Positions 12,523 to 23,849 are shown, counted from the first letter of the stretch. The stretch is 64,000 nt of DNA from Adiantum capillus-veneris (GCA_014529385.2 CM043958.1:138756398-138820397), one strand, 5' to 3'. Translations and numbers: made by a program. Notes: generated from the sequence alone by a model not told the origin.

Positions 12523-13700
12523 AAGTCTTAGCGAAGTGGATCTTTGAAGTTTGTTGGATTTCTTTTCTTTTGGTAAGTCACCCTTCAAATTTGAGGGTTG
12601 GAGTTTCTTTATGAACTTCAAAGAAAAAGTAGTCGCCCTTCAAGTGACACGTAGAGAGCTTCTTGTTGCTTCAATTTTTTTATCTCCATTATATATTTAT
12701 TAGATATAGATATAGAAGTCAAGCTTCAGAGATTGAGCATTAAATGAAAAGTCTTGATGTTATCTTTTATGTTTCTAAACACAATAGTGTTTTTATGTAC
12801 CTCGGAAATAAAATTGAATAGTATGATTATTATATTTTCATATCTTTTTTAGATTAGAATCCCAGAAGGTTTTGGTCTCTCTTGGTAACACTAACATCAT
12901 ATAGAGGAGCTAGTTTAAGAAAATAGTGTAGAATCAATCATTTTCATGAAGAGGAGTGCCTATATTCTATCTTTTGCTATGCTAGTTAGCATGATGTGTG
13001 ATTTTTGTCATAAAATAATCTTTGGAAGGGTGGCTCAAAATTTTGCTCTTCTTAGCTAAAAAGGAGCAATTTCAGAGGAATCCCTTCAAATGGCTAGTGT
13101 AATCGCACCAATAAATTTTAAAATTTAACCTTGAATTGAAATTAAAATTGAATAAATCTACATATTTTGGAGCGATTTAGCATTTATAAAGCCTCAAATA
13201 TGGTGAATAATCTTTACTCTTTTCCACGGATAGGCTCTTGAAGTTTTTAAAAAATCCAAGGGTTTTTCTTGAACAGTGGAACTTGAAGGTCTCCTTAAAT
13301 TTTGAAATCTACCCTTAAGTTCAAATTAAAACCAAAAAAACCTACATATTTTGGAGAGATTTAGTATTTATAAAGCTTTAAATATAGTCGGTAATTTTTA
13401 TTCTTTCCCCATGAGTAAGCTATTCAAGTTTTTAGGAAAAGAGTTTATCCCCAACATTGGAACTTAAAGGTCTTCTTAAAATTGATCATCAGTTATTTTT
13501 AAGTTTTTTTAAAAATCGTGTAGACGTGTCACATGATGTATATTTTTTCTTCTTCCAAGTCTAGGAAAAATTTAGTTAATATGCTTCTACTATTTCTGAT
13601 ATGTAGGTTCGCCAAGGTTTTGGGAGTGTTTTGTTTCACTACCTTTAATATGATTTTTTAGCACTGCCTTTAATATGCAATAGCAATTAAAGTAACAATG
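12521..13700. other. AT-rich intergenic DNA
   Basis: No gene seen. Loosely repeated phrases (AATTTTGGAGNGATTTAG...TTTATAAAGC) at about 13160-13190 and 13345-13375 suggest old tandem duplication. Confidence 0.5.
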
Positions 13701-13714
13701 TTTTGTTTGTGTAT

Positions 13715-14480
13715 CCTAGTGATAGAGAAAAACCTAAGCTTAGTGTAATCCCATCTTAAATTTTTGAGATTCACGTGAAAGCGAAGGATCATATGTCGAC
13801 GAGTAGAAACCCAAGTTAAGTCTAACCCCACCAGTCTCTAGATTTTAAATTTGAAGGCACGAAATCCTACAAATACAAAGCCTAGAGAAATTTGGTGCAA
13901 AAACCTTCGAATATAGGCATGAATTCACCTCTAAAACTTTTCATTTGCAAGTTTTCTCAAAGTTTAATGGTATAGGGGATTGTGTATCGAAAAAACCCAA
14001 GTTTAGTGTAATCCCAACTGCAATTTTTTAGGTTTACCTGTAAATTCTAAATTTGAAGGTGAGAGAATCTACAAAGCCAAAATAAAGTTAGCACAAAACC
14101 TTCAAGTTACCTCTAAATTTCTCATATTTTGGAGCATGGTAAACAAAGAAAGCGATTTAACGTAATCTCGTATATGCAAGGTTTTCAAGTTTGCGATAAA
14201 GGATATTGTGTATCCTCGAGAAAACCTAAGTTTAGTGTAATCCCAATTACACTTTTTCAAGTTTACCACTAAATTCTACATTTGAAAAGGCAAGAAAATC
14301 TACAAGGCCTACAAAATTTAATGTAAAAAGTTAAAACCTTCAAATTCTCTCTAGAATTTATCATATCTATGAGCATGGTTAACAAAGAAGGAGATTTAAG
14401 TAAACCAACAAAGCCTAGAGAAATTTAATGTAAAAACCTTCAAGTCACCTCTAAAATTTTTCATATGTAGGAACGTGCTT
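13715..14480. repeat. Diverged tandem repeat, ~230-280-bp units
   Basis: At least three units contain AAACCTAAGTTTAGTGTAATCCCA, AAATTTGAAGG...GAAAATCTACAAAGCC and ACCTTCAA...CTCTAAAATTT in the same order (units near 13725, 14000 and 14225). Related sequence occurs at 53995-54260. Non-coding. Confidence 0.7.
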
Positions 14481-14499
14481 AAACGGTGAAACCGTGGTT

Positions 14500-14680
14500 T
14501 ACAATGGAGGCAAATAAAGGTGTGCTCGCCTCGGAAGCGGATGCTTGTACAGATTGCCTAAATTTCCCAATGTATGAGTCATCTCTGCTTGGCTATGGTC
14601 GGCCGCCACGAATTGTCAGTGATTGTCAAATACAACTTTAAAACTTTCTCTCTATTGCCTATGGGAGCAAGAGATTTGTG

Positions 14681-14729
<49 letters not shown>

Positions 14730-14816
14730 CGCGCACACGCACACGCGAGAGAATTATTGCTTAACTTCTCTTTGTCTCTCTCCCTCTCTATGTCTCTGTG
14801 CACTAGCAACACAAGT

Positions 14817-14885
<69 letters not shown>
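14500..14885. repeat. Dispersed repeat segment with two (CT)n arrays, related to 54290-54614
   Basis: Shares phrases with 54290-54614 in the same order: GGTCGGCCGCCACGAA, CAACTTT...TTTCTCTCTA, GCCTATG, then (CT)n, a short unique linker, CTAGCA(A/C)CACAAGTG and a second (CT)n. The microsatellites are therefore part of a repeat family here, not independent events. (CT)n arrays at 14681-14726 and 14819-14885. Confidence 0.75.
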
Positions 14886-14886
<1 letters not shown>

Positions 14887-15122
14887 ACTAATTAAAATAC
14901 AGAGCTTCTAACTTATATAATGGAGAGAGTGTTCTTCAAAAAGTGTCACGTGGGTATCGTAGGTAAAACCATAGCGTCATTATTTTTTTAAAATTAATAA
15001 CGTTGCGACAATAGCAGCCGTCGCGACCTCATTACGTAACAAACTGAGAGTGTAAACGTCCCATCATCATCGCCCTATGCAATAGCCATCAGATCCGCAG
15101 GCTTGCAAATTTCATCAAGTAA

Positions 15123-15123
<1 letters not shown>

Positions 15124-15163
<40 letters not shown>
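15124..15163. repeat. (CT)n microsatellite
   Basis: About 20 uninterrupted CT units. Confidence 0.9.
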
Positions 15164-15167
<4 letters not shown>

Positions 15168-15339
15168 CGGGCCTCCTAAATGAACAAAATGGCAAACACA
15201 TCGCAATTAGTCGTGACTCACCATGCACATACACTTTCACAGTCACCACACAGGGCCTACATATACCACGGACAAAAAATAGTACAACAAGTCACTTCCG
15301 TGAAGGGTATAGAGGGGGGTGATTGTTGTTCATGTGTTT

Positions 15340-15371
15340 TGGGGTGGAGGGGTTTGGGGGGGGGGGGGGAT
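15340..15371 (+). other. G-rich run, possible G-quadruplex
   Basis: Several G tracts of four or more, including a run of about 13 G, separated by short T/A loops. Sequence only; folding not tested. Confidence 0.45.
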
Positions 15372-15735
15372 TGTTATAAATTAATTACCTCCCTCCGTGC
15401 ACCTCAAAGAGGGGCAGTTGCAAAACAAGGGTATTATCCGCCACCCACTCGATCTTTTTAGCTTTTGAGAGCTTTGAATAAGCATGACAAGACCTTGTAA
15501 TTTTTTGGGCTGTTCAATATAATTCACCCACAATTGTGACTTTTGCTATCAAAAAACATAAAATAAAATGAAACAGGACTGGCTTAAAGCGTTCATGATA
15601 TAGTATATCTAAAACTCAAAATAAGAAGTGAGTCCTTTTATGTGGTATAAAATGCTGAACAATAATTAACTGGCAGGCAACAAAAACTCACTAATCAGCA
15701 AGCGATGATGCCAGATGAAACTGAGAAAAACCATA

Positions 15736-15798
15736 TCAGAGGCTCTGCCCATGGATCGTCGTCTCCTGCTCATAGAAGAAGCTGACTTCATCAATGAC
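15736..15798 (-). pseudogene. Possible last exon of unknown gene (minus strand)
   Basis: On the minus strand, TATATGTCAG precedes 21 open codons reading VIDEVSFFYEQETTIHGQSL and a TGA at 15736-15738. The upstream exon candidate is 15861-16181. Acceptor, phase and clean coding look make it credible as a host-gene exon; I do not recognise the family. Confidence 0.35.
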
Positions 15799-15860
15799 CT
15801 GACATATAATGAAATGCATTATTACTGACAGATCACACTAAACTTCAGGAAACGTTAAAC

Positions 15861-16181
15861 TCATAGCCATTTTGTTGCTTCATGCATGTCCATTTGTATG
15901 CTAATCTCAACTGCTCTTGCATTGGCTTTCGACTGCACACGGTTAGCATTTCCGTGCACTTTGTGGACGATGTCTGCGAGCAATGCAATTGAGTGTGTGA
16001 GGGTAATTAGAGTTCCCAACCTTCCCAATCCTTTCAAGGACATGCCAGATTTTGACAAAAGATTCAAATACAACCTAAATAAGGTGTCTGCATGGAGGAC
16101 ATTGTAATGCTGGATGTCGACAATGCCTTCATGCGTAACACAGATGACCTTCAGTGTTGCCATTACGAGCTGTGGTAGTCG
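15861..16181 (-). pseudogene. Exon of an unrecognised gene (minus strand)
   Basis: On the minus strand a good acceptor (TCTTACCTGCAG) at 16182 precedes an open stretch of about 106 codons. Visible motifs are ICVTHEGIVDIQHYN, LKGLGRLGTLITLTHSIALL and NRVQSKANARAVEIS. It ends at TGA 15861-15863, or could splice just before at ATGA/GTTTAA into the exon at 15736-15798. Amphipathic helices are likely; no catalytic motif is visible. The last part (NRVQ...ANA.A.EI) recurs on the minus strand near 21600-21640 and 21697-21745, so fragments of this gene have been copied. I cannot name it. Confidence 0.4.
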
Positions 16182-16621
16182 CTGCAGGTAAGAGCGAAAC
16201 CTTGGCAATTGTGCAAAAGATGAGTGCGAGTAGACAAAGCTGGCCTACACAATGATGGCAAAAGGGGAGGGACGCTGGGTATAAGATGGGATGATGGCGA
16301 TGACCAGGTAGTATCTCTGGTGTAGGTGGGATTCAACTTTGAATTTGGGGTTATTTCATGAGATATCTAATGAGATACCACTTTTTACCTTGATTATGTA
16401 AGAGCGATTTTGGAAACTCTGAAAGGAGAGGCAGTCCACTTGGATGGGTTTAATTGGACAGAGAAGTTGGAAAAGGGAAGGCATAAAAATAGAGTGAGAA
16501 AAGGCACGGAAGTAATTTTTTTTTGTAAAATTTTGAAAATAAAGCGGGCGAAGGTGCATAAATAGAGTGAGAAAAGTAAGTGGTCGGGCTGTGCAATCAT
16601 TTTTTGTGTGTGTTTAGGCAC

Positions 16622-16622
<1 letters not shown>

Positions 16623-16663
<41 letters not shown>

Positions 16664-16850
16664 AGCTATTGCCGCAAACAGCTGAGAGCACTTGCAGAGG
16701 AAGCATAGGCCAAAGAGAGAGAGAGCAGCTATTGCCGCAAACAGTTGAGAGCCCTTGCAGAGGAAGCATAGGCCAAAGAGAGAGAGAGAGAGAGCAGCTA
16801 TTGCCGCAAATAGCTGAGAGCACTTGCAGAGGAAGCACAGGTAATTTTGT
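16623..16850. repeat. (AG)n array and three ~63-bp tandem units
   Basis: (AG)n at 16623-16661, then three units of AGCAGCTATTGCCGCAAA...GCACTTGCAGAGGAAGC, each separated by a short (GA)n stretch of variable length. The two following segments (about 16875-16955 and 16990-17075), starting CTCTTTTCCTGGG/CTCCTTTCCTCGG and sharing CACTGCAAGCCGAA and TTCAGCAGGTG, form another duplicated pair. Confidence 0.8.
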
Positions 16851-17159
16851 TTTTCTTTTCTACTTTGCCATCAACTATTCTCTTTTCCTGGGCTCACTGC
16901 AAGCCGAAGAGAGAGAGAGAGAGATTAAAATTCTACGTTGTTTTCAGCAGGTGAGAGAGAGAGAGAGAGAGAGCGCGCGCATCAGACATCTTCTCTCCTT
17001 TCCTCGGGTCACTGCAAGCCGAACAGAGAGAGAGGGAGATAGAGCTTAAAACTCTGTGCCGTCTTCAGCAGGTGCCAAACGGCAACCAAGGTCTGAGAGA
17101 AAGAGAGAGAGGCCATCTCTTTGCATCCGCTAAAAACAACCTAGAGGTTTTTGGTCTTG

Positions 17160-17395
17160 CTCATGTGGCGTATATTCCGTAATCAATGCACTCTAGGAGA
17201 CAACATTACAGACAAGAATGTCCTCAAGCACTTTCTATGCTCCCTAAAGTACACCAGATTTAGCCTACATATCGACCAAGGCATTGCGAAGCACGACAAT
17301 TTTTTACAACCCGAGACTAACCATATCAGAGTGAATTTTGAAGCCCATATCGACATCCTACATAGAGCCACATCCCTTCAAGATGCACACGTAGG
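17160..17395 (-). pseudogene. PPR-repeat fragment, minus strand
   Basis: On the minus strand the nucleotide sequence follows the same PPR module found on the plus strand from 17620: a cysteine-containing end of one helix pair, a histidine/Ser-Asp stretch, then NALVDMYAK-like and KAQKVL-like segments, with several frameshifts and stops. PPR proteins bind organellar RNA; this is a non-functional piece. It faces the plus-strand fragment, making a rough inverted arrangement. Confidence 0.6.
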
Positions 17396-17552
17396 TGATT
17401 TCATCCGGACAAAGGCCCTCACTTTGCATCGACCGAGCCTCCATTGGAAGATGAGGACTACTGTAGCACGATATGGGAGACACCAAGTACGGCTATTTAC
17501 AAAGGCGAGCATAAAGGAGTGGAGCAGACCTTGGTGCGTAGTCTTCAGCTGC

Positions 17553-17583
<31 letters not shown>
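17553..17583. repeat. (AC)n microsatellite
   Basis: About 15 AC units between the two PPR fragments. Confidence 0.9.
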
Positions 17584-17587
<4 letters not shown>

Positions 17588-17619
17588 AGCAAAGCTTCCT
17601 TGTCTCTTCGAGTGCATTA

Positions 17620-18922
17620 ATCGCGCAACAGGGGCAAGGCCAGGAAGCTCTGGAGTCTGGACTATTTTCTGCTATAGCAAAGAGAGAGAGTGTCAGCAAG
17701 GGAAAACGAGTTGCGCTCCTTTTCTTGCCTACGCAGTAGGATTCATGTTGATATTGTTATCCAAGTGCTGTTGACAAAAAACGCCATGCTAGGCACTGCC
17801 TTGCTTGACATGTATGCCAAATGCGGTGTTCTTCATAAAGCACAAAAAAAGTGCTCGATGAGCTTCCTGTCTGGAATGCTGTCTCTTGGATTGCTCTGAT
17901 CACGGGATATGCCTAATAAAGGCAAGGCCAGGAAGCGTTGGGTTGTTTTCAGCAGATGCAAAGAGAGGGCAACTCTCCCAAATGCAATCACCTACGCTTG
18001 TATCTTCAAGGCATGTGGCATTATGCAGATGCTGATATGGGCAAAAGAAGTCACGATTATATTGTTAGCCGGAGGTTGTTGGAAAAAAACGAGGTACTTG
18101 GCACTGTCTTGGCATGTATACCAAATGTGGTGCACTTGAGAAAGCACAGAAAGTGCTTGAGGAGCTTAATGTTCGAGGCGGCATCTCCTAGAATGCACTG
18201 ACTACAGGATATCCACAAGAGGAGTAGGGCTAGGAAGTTGTGGACTGTTTTCAGCAAATGTGAAGCGAGAGCTATCTCCATATGCAATCGTCTACGTGTA
18301 TATCTTAAAGGCATGTGGCTCTATGCAAGATGCTGATATGGACACAGAAATTCACAGTGATATTGTTACTCAGATGCTATTGAAAAGAGATGTCATGCTG
18401 ACACTCCCTTGGTCGATGTGTATGCCAAATGTGGTGCACTTGAGAGAGCACAAACAGTGCTCAAGGAGCTTTTTGTTCGGAACAGCATCTCTTGGAATGC
18501 ACTTATTGCGGGATACGCACAACAGAAGTTTGGCTAGAAAGCTCTAGGCTATTTTCAGCAGATGCACAGTGAGGGCTTTTGTCCAGATGCAATCACCTAC
18601 ACATGCATCTTGAAGGCATGTGGCTCTACGTAAGATGCTGATATGGCACAAAAATTCACAATTTCTTTGTTTGTCAAAGGCTTTTGAAAATAGAGGTCGT
18701 GTTTGGCACTCCCTTGTCAAATGTAGTACGCTTCAAAAAGCATAAAAAAGTGCTTGAGCTGCTTCTTGTCTAGAATGTCGTCTCTTGGAACGCACTGATT
18801 ACGGGATATGCGCAACATGAGCAGGGACAAAAATCTTTAGACTATTTTCAGCAGATGCAAAGTGAGTATATCTCTCACCATTCAGTCAACTATAATTTTG
18901 TCTTGAAGGCATCTGAGATTAT
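17620..18922 (+). pseudogene. PPR-protein pseudogene, about four module sets
   Basis: Tandem modules of about 300 bp recur, each with CAGATGCAAAGNGAGGGC, GCAATCACCTACNCNTG, ATCTTGAAGGCATGTGGC, a GATATTGTTA stretch, CTTGTCGATGTNTATGCCAAATG, AAAGTGCTTGAGGAGCTT and TGGAATGCACTGATTNCGGGATA. Translated piecewise these give PPR signatures (ITYACIFKACG, LDMYAKCGVLHKAQ, QQMQ.EG.SP). Every module carries stops or frameshifts, so no protein could be made. Related pieces occur at 22.7-24.2 kb and 59 kb. Confidence 0.85.
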
Positions 18923-19290
18923 CAAAAGAAGGACAAGACCATCACTCTTCTTCTCGTAGCTAGCTAACTCCTTTGCTAAACATTACCAGTGCTCCAATCA
19001 CTTAGAGAATTTTGATAGCAACTCATTTGGCTCTAACTTAGTGAATACCACGAACTTCGTGGAGATTCCCATTGATACCACGTGTGGCTCTCTGCTACAT
19101 GAGTTGTAGGTTTGCTCTTTTGTTTCCTCGTGCTGAATGTCGTTTAGGCCCAATGCCAGTGTAGGATGATCTGAGAGACATGCGTATGCAACAAGTATGT
19201 TGTTACGACTCAAGTAAGGCCCTCCTCCCTTCTGCTTACTACTTGCTATCATGTCAACATATTTAAGGTTTTTGATTGCCTCGTTGACAG
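18923..19290. other. Unassigned DNA between PPR and MAP65 fragments
   Basis: No recognisable gene. An 84-codon open frame on the minus strand (18998-19252) has no family resemblance I can support. Confidence 0.3.
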
Positions 19291-19440
19291 TACATATGGG
19301 GTGAAGTTGGAGAAAGCGATGCAGAGAGAGACAAGATGTTGCTACAGCTCGAAAGAAAGTTGACTAAGCAAGCCATTCCAGGGCTCCCCTGCATCAAGCA
19401 ATTGATGCTGAAGCAGAAATTGATTTTCTTATTTTGGCTC
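19291..19440 (+). pseudogene. MAP65 (microtubule-associated protein 65) exon fragment
   Basis: After an acceptor-like TCGTTGACAG the plus strand encodes WGEVGESDAERDKMLLQLE, which closely matches the conserved N-terminal coiled-coil segment of plant MAP65/Ase1/PRC1 microtubule cross-linkers. A frame change then leads into RKKVD, stop, ASHSRAPLHQAIDAEAEI, again as in MAP65 (the TAA at about 19365 sits where Gln is expected). Only one broken exon is present and the rest of the gene is missing, so it is a captured or relic fragment. Confidence 0.75.
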
Positions 19441-20230
19441 TAGCAGAATGGACGACGATGGTAGAATGTATACTGGTGGAAAGGTGGCGGAAAAATATAA
19501 GGAAGGTCGACAAGCGGCTCCATCCAAGATTGTGTGTTGATCCACACGACCGATACCAAAGGTACACTTATATTCCGTATTTTGATTTCCTTTATGTGAT
19601 CTCAAAAGTACTTAGATTAAATCATGTATACATTAAAACAATAAATTAACATCATTTTTATTTTAAAAATTGTAGATGAGGGTGACAAAGGCTGAAGAAT
19701 TTTTGTGATGCCCAACAAAGGGACACGTTGACAATACGCCACGGCAAGGCAACGTGGAATGATACATGTCTTCATAAAACATTGGTAATGAGTTCTTCCT
19801 TGTAAAGCTGTATTATTTTTACAATAAGAAAATCCCTCTAACATTTGAGGAGAAGCATAAGTCCCCCTTCAACACTGAAGGGGATAAAAGTGGCGGGGGA
19901 GGGGCACGCTCCCTACGGTATTATTATAAATGTGGAGAACGGTGCCAACTCCACACCATACATATGTATGATTTTTTCTTTTTTTATGAGCACAAGCATC
20001 GTAAATGCACGAAATGCATCTCGTTTCGTTTTTATTATAATGTGAAAATGTTTACATTCATACATCTTTTCATGCAAAATCTCATTTGTGATGGGAGGTC
20101 ACTGAGCTTTTGACAAAATCTTCAAGGAGAGATGTTATGGAGCCATCATCACGAGCTATGCCATGCGGTAAAATCCACACCACTATCACTATTTTACTTC
20201 TTACCATATACATAGTGAAGCAATCAAGGC
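19441..20230. other. Unassigned DNA
   Basis: No supported gene. 19446-19535 reads open as MDDDGRMYTGGKVAEKYKEG and onward, which may be another gene piece, but I cannot assign it. Confidence 0.25.
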
Positions 20231-20416
20231 AAACTAGTTATTGAATAGAAAAGTGCAATTCCAAGGTGGAAGCGAATTGGCGACATGCAGATGCTGGGGA
20301 ATGATGCAAGCAGGGCCGCAGGAGGACATGGAGGAGAGAGGAAGAGAGAGATGTGCGTCATGATCAGGAGCGTGTAGGTTGAGGAAGACAACTGCCACGT
20401 GTTAGGACAAGCGCAT

Positions 20417-20417
<1 letters not shown>

Positions 20418-20475
<58 letters not shown>

Positions 20476-20482
20476 AAGAGAG
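20418..20482. repeat. (AG)n microsatellite at LINE-derivative tail
   Basis: Pyrimidine repeat on the minus strand immediately after the LINE-type 3' tail. Confidence 0.85.
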
Positions 20483-20499
20483 ATTGAATTATCATCCAC

Positions 20500-20515
20500 G
20501 CAGGTCAAATATGAC
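20500..20515 (-). other. LINE 3'-tail stem-loop
   Basis: Minus strand reads GGGTCA-TATT-TGACCT: five Watson-Crick pairs plus one G-T. It corresponds to 53047-53062. Confidence 0.55.
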
Positions 20516-20711
20516 CCATGGGACCAAAAACAAAACATAGAAATCACTCCAAATATGTGAGGATGTTTGAACACATTAGTTAAGGACCGAGGGTCCATCA
20601 AAAGGATAGAAGAAAAGAACAAAAACCTATGGGGGCTCAGGTGAGGAGACAGACGGTTTGGGAGTTCAAAATTCTTGAATAATGGCTTTATCGCCTCGAT
20701 AGACTGCCCAT

Positions 20712-21332
20712 TTACCTTGCTTGTGGGCCATGTACCCTCTTGAGTTCATTTGTTTTCATCTTGAGTTGTATCATGGTTAGTTCTTCAGCGATCCACAACG
20801 TTGTTCCCTTCAAGAGTCGGGACTGGCGTAGCAAATTGATCCGCTCCTCTTTGTCCTTGAAAGTGAGGATACATTGCTTGGGTGGCACATGCCTATATGT
20901 GTCGTTGATCCAAGAAACAGTTTTGGGCTCGATATGTTGAAGAATGTCATTAAGTTTGGTGATTGCTTCTTCAAGGGTATCCTCGTCAGAGCACCATGCG
21001 GGACGCAGCACTCCAATCCTAACCTTGAGGCCAAGTGACTCTTGTAGTCGACACTCTTGTAGGACCGCTTGTACTTTGGTGTCAAACTTCTACTATGCTT
21101 CCTCATGAGCTTTCTTTTGTACCTCCATGACACTCTCGACGAAGGAGGATTTGACTTCCTTTGCTTTTGCAAGCAAATCTTGACTCTCTACTTCTTTCCC
21201 ATCCTCCAGTTTACGCAAGCGCTCCTTTAGCTTCCCGTTCTCTTCGATCAGTTCTTGTACTTTAGCCTCTAGATCTTTAATTCTTGCTTCTTGTCGAGCG
21301 GCAGAGTCCTTCCTTGGTGGACTTGCTATCAC
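20712..21332 (-). pseudogene. LINE ORF1-like protein (coiled coil), interrupted
   Basis: One frame from ATG 21332 to TAG 20712, broken by two adjacent TAG codons at 21090-21095; both could derive from CAG. Before the stops lies a heptad-rich coiled coil (ARIKDLEAKVQELIEENGKL). After them comes a globular part with KVRIGVLRPAW, ILTFKDKEERINLLRQSRLL and KGTTLWIAEELT, typical of plant LINE ORF1 RNA-binding domains that bind LINE RNA as trimers or multimers. Upstream start choice is the first in-frame ATG. Confidence 0.65.
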
Positions 21333-21589
21333 CGCAAGAAAACTCCTTCGAGAGAGAGAGATTGGAGTGCCATTGACATCTTGACTATGTAAACAAGGAC
21401 TAGGACCCCTTAAAATGGACCTACCCTTGCCACTAACGTAGATTTCTGTGATGAGTGGACACAGTCGTTTCTATGAAGAATATTCTATGACTGAGTATTG
21501 GCCACCGACTGAGAGCAAGTGAGACTTGGCCTCGCCACTAACGCTGCCCTGAATGCTGCTAGTAGAGTGTATTGGTGGAGATATAGAGT

Positions 21590-21750
21590 GTAATTCTAAT
21601 CTCAATTGCTCCCGCATTGGCTTCTTGTTGCACGCGGTTTAGCAAGAGAAACTCTCTAAAGGTCACAATATTGACCGTATTGTGTGTAAAATATTTGTTG
21701 CTAATCTCAATTGCGCTCGCATTGGCTGCCGCTTGCACGTAGTTGAGATT
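21590..21750 (-). repeat. Two copies of a captured exon tail
   Basis: CTAATCTCAATTGC(T/G)C...GCATTGGCT...TTGCACG occurs at 21597-21645 and 21700-21742 and also at 15900-15945. On the minus strand each reads like the end of the unrecognised exon at 15861-16181 (AN-x-x-A-x-EI). Confidence 0.5.
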
Positions 21751-21754
21751 ATCG

Positions 21755-22024
21755 GTTGAAAGTAGATGATCGGTCCATACATTCTAATAAGAGAGTTAAG
21801 TTGTTCTAGAGATGGAAATCTTGAGAGAGCAAGTGAATTGTCTTGCAAGCGTGGCTCTAAGGTGGCATCCTCAGTGCAATAATTGACACTACTAGAAGAG
21901 GAGCATAGGAAGTCAAGCTGTTTTGGTTCTACAGATGGAACTTTAGTGAGAGAAAAACCCAAGGTGCTTTTTAAGCATGGGGCTGAGGCAATGTCATTAG
22001 TCCTAGAATCAACACTACAAGGCA
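21755..22024 (-). pseudogene. VPS62/DUF946 exon fragment, copy 1
   Basis: Minus strand encodes LEQLNSLIRMYGPIIYFQP preceded by a Ser/Thr-rich linker. This corresponds to the conserved start of the plant DUF946 (vacuolar protein sorting 62-like) domain (family: MIQTYSPWIYFHPDE-like). The 270-bp segment is nearly duplicated at 24773-25043. Here the match stops at FQP and continues into the captured exon tail (21697-21745), so the junction is chimeric. Confidence 0.65.
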
Positions 22025-22730
22025 ACGTGCACATCAGAAAAGACCACTGCAGGCAAGTAAACCAGGAAAAATTAAAGGCTTGATTTTGCACTATGTTTGT
22101 GCAAATACCTTTGCATATTGATATGAGCTTGAATTGGTGTGTTGACATTAGAATCAACATAAATGAAACTCAAAATCCATATTCCTACTTATTCACGTCT
22201 CTTCTTCCATCTCGTATGGCAGACGGGTTTACAGATTTGAGCCAACATCAAGAAGGTGGGTCATTTACCCATGTTTAACTCAACACTCAAGTCTGATTTT
22301 TTTTTCACACCAAAGGAAACAACACAAATATCTAAATGCACTAGGCAAAATGTTGATCTGCTAAAAAACAATCGATTTTGACCAAGGAGCACCAGCTTTG
22401 AGAGTGTAAGAGATCTTGAAATTGGAAATGGAGAATGCCCCATGCATGTCAGAAAGCAGTTTTCTTGAAATTGAACGCTCATGTGGCAATGAGATTTGAT
22501 GCGGTTTTTAGGTATCTTTTGGATGTGTTGATGCCTCTAATGTTCCTATCACACGAGATGCATTCTATGCTCACATTTTATGCACTTATGGTCATGTATG
22601 ATTAAGTGGTGTTCTTTGTGTGCTATTATCAGTTGATGTTGGCTATGGTTGTGTGATTTTTGTGATTCTCTTCATGTCTATCTAAGTTATATATACTTAA
22701 TTGATGTTGGCTTGAGGCTCTCTTTCATCG
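22025..22730. other. Intergenic DNA with repeated phrases
   Basis: No gene. The phrase TTGACCAAGGAGCACC...GAGNGTAAGAGA near 22378 recurs at 23465 and 25150, marking old segmental duplication. Confidence 0.4.
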
Positions 22731-22734
22731 GAGG

Positions 22735-23345
22735 GTAGGTCCAAGAAGCTCTCAGCCATGAAACTCTGGGTTGTTTTTGGCAGATGCAAATTGAGGGTCT
22801 CTCTCCATATGCAATCATTTACACTTGCATCTTGAGGGCATGTGGAACTACAAAAGGTTTTCATAGCAAATGCCCCCTTTGTATGCCAAATGTCATGCAT
22901 GTCAGAAAGCACAAAATGTGCTTCAAGAACTTCCTGTCCGTCGGAACATGTTAGTCACGGGCTCTAGATAAAGAAGCCTTGTGGGGTTTGCACAAAAGGG
23001 CAGGCCAGCAAGATCTAGGATTGGTGAAGCGAGGGTAAATCTCCAAACGCAATCACGTACAATTGCATCTTGAATGCATGTGTTACTAGGTAAAACTTTG
23101 ATCTGGGAAAAAAAATATTTAGACCAAGGAGCATTAGCTCATATTCAATCCTTTACGCTTGCATCTTGAGGGCATGTGGCTCTACACAAGAGGTTCATGG
23201 CAAATGCCCCATTGATATTCCAAATGGTGCATGTCAAAAATCACAGAAGGTGCTTCAAGAGCATGTCTAAAACATGTTAGTCAGGGACTCTTGATAAAGA
23301 GGTTGTTTTTTGGAATGCAAACTCATTGTGGGGTTTGACCAAAAG
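22735..23345 (+). pseudogene. PPR-repeat fragments
   Basis: Pieces of the PPR module (GCAATCATTTACACTTGCATCTTGAGGGCATGTGG-like, TATGCCAAATG, AAAGTGCTTCAAGA) at 22765-22945, 23040-23085 and 23140-23270, each short and broken. Same family as 17620-18922. Confidence 0.6.
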
Positions 23346-23379
23346 GGTAGGGCCAACAAGCCCTGGGTTTTGTGAAGTG

Positions 23380-23530
23380 AGGACAACTCGTCAAACGCAA
23401 TCATCTACAATTGCAAAAGAATGTGGTAATAGGCAAAACTTCAATCTAGGAAAAACAATTCAAATTTGACCAAGGAGCACTAGCTCCCAGAGGGTAAGAG
23501 AACTCATTATTGGTCATGGCACATGCTGGC
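23380..23530 (+). repeat. ~150-bp direct repeat (with 25058-25210)
   Basis: GAGGACAACTC...TTGACCAAGGAGCACTA...GGTAAGAGAACTCAT recurs at 25058-25210 in the same orientation with few differences. It contains a PPR-like scrap (AATCATCTACAATTGCA). Confidence 0.7.
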
Positions 23531-23849
23531 ATCATGATGGTGTAGCAAATTGAAGAGAGTGATAAGGCAATCTATCTATTGCACATGAGTTTGAGACATC
23601 AAAAACAAATGGAGGCCCGATTCCCATGATGCTTACTTGACAATACAACATCATCACTGTCTTACAACACCAGTACACAATTCAAATCAAAATCCACCCT
23701 TGCCTTTCTCTCTCCTACATCTTCAGCAACCTGATTCAAATCCCAAGCTACTCAGGTGATCCATAGGTCTTCTGAGACAACCATGATCTACCAAAATTTG
23801 GAGTTGTACCTTGATTTGAAGTGAATGATGCAACTTTGTATCGAGAGAG

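Larger units (their letters stand above)
20485..21360 (-). mobile_element. ORF1-only LINE derivative (minus strand)
   Basis: On the minus strand: a LINE ORF1-like frame (21332-20712), a roughly 200-bp 3' segment, and a tail with the same TTGGTCCCAT(A/G)GGTCATATTTG core and stem-loop as the full LINE at 53037-53062. It then runs directly into a pyrimidine microsatellite (20418-20482 as AG on the plus strand). No endonuclease or RT is present. It is either an internal-deletion copy or a non-autonomous LINE partner. Confidence 0.7.

Noticed and set aside
15180-15461. 93-codon frame as a gene
   Set aside because: Crosses a G-homopolymer and has no domain or splice context.
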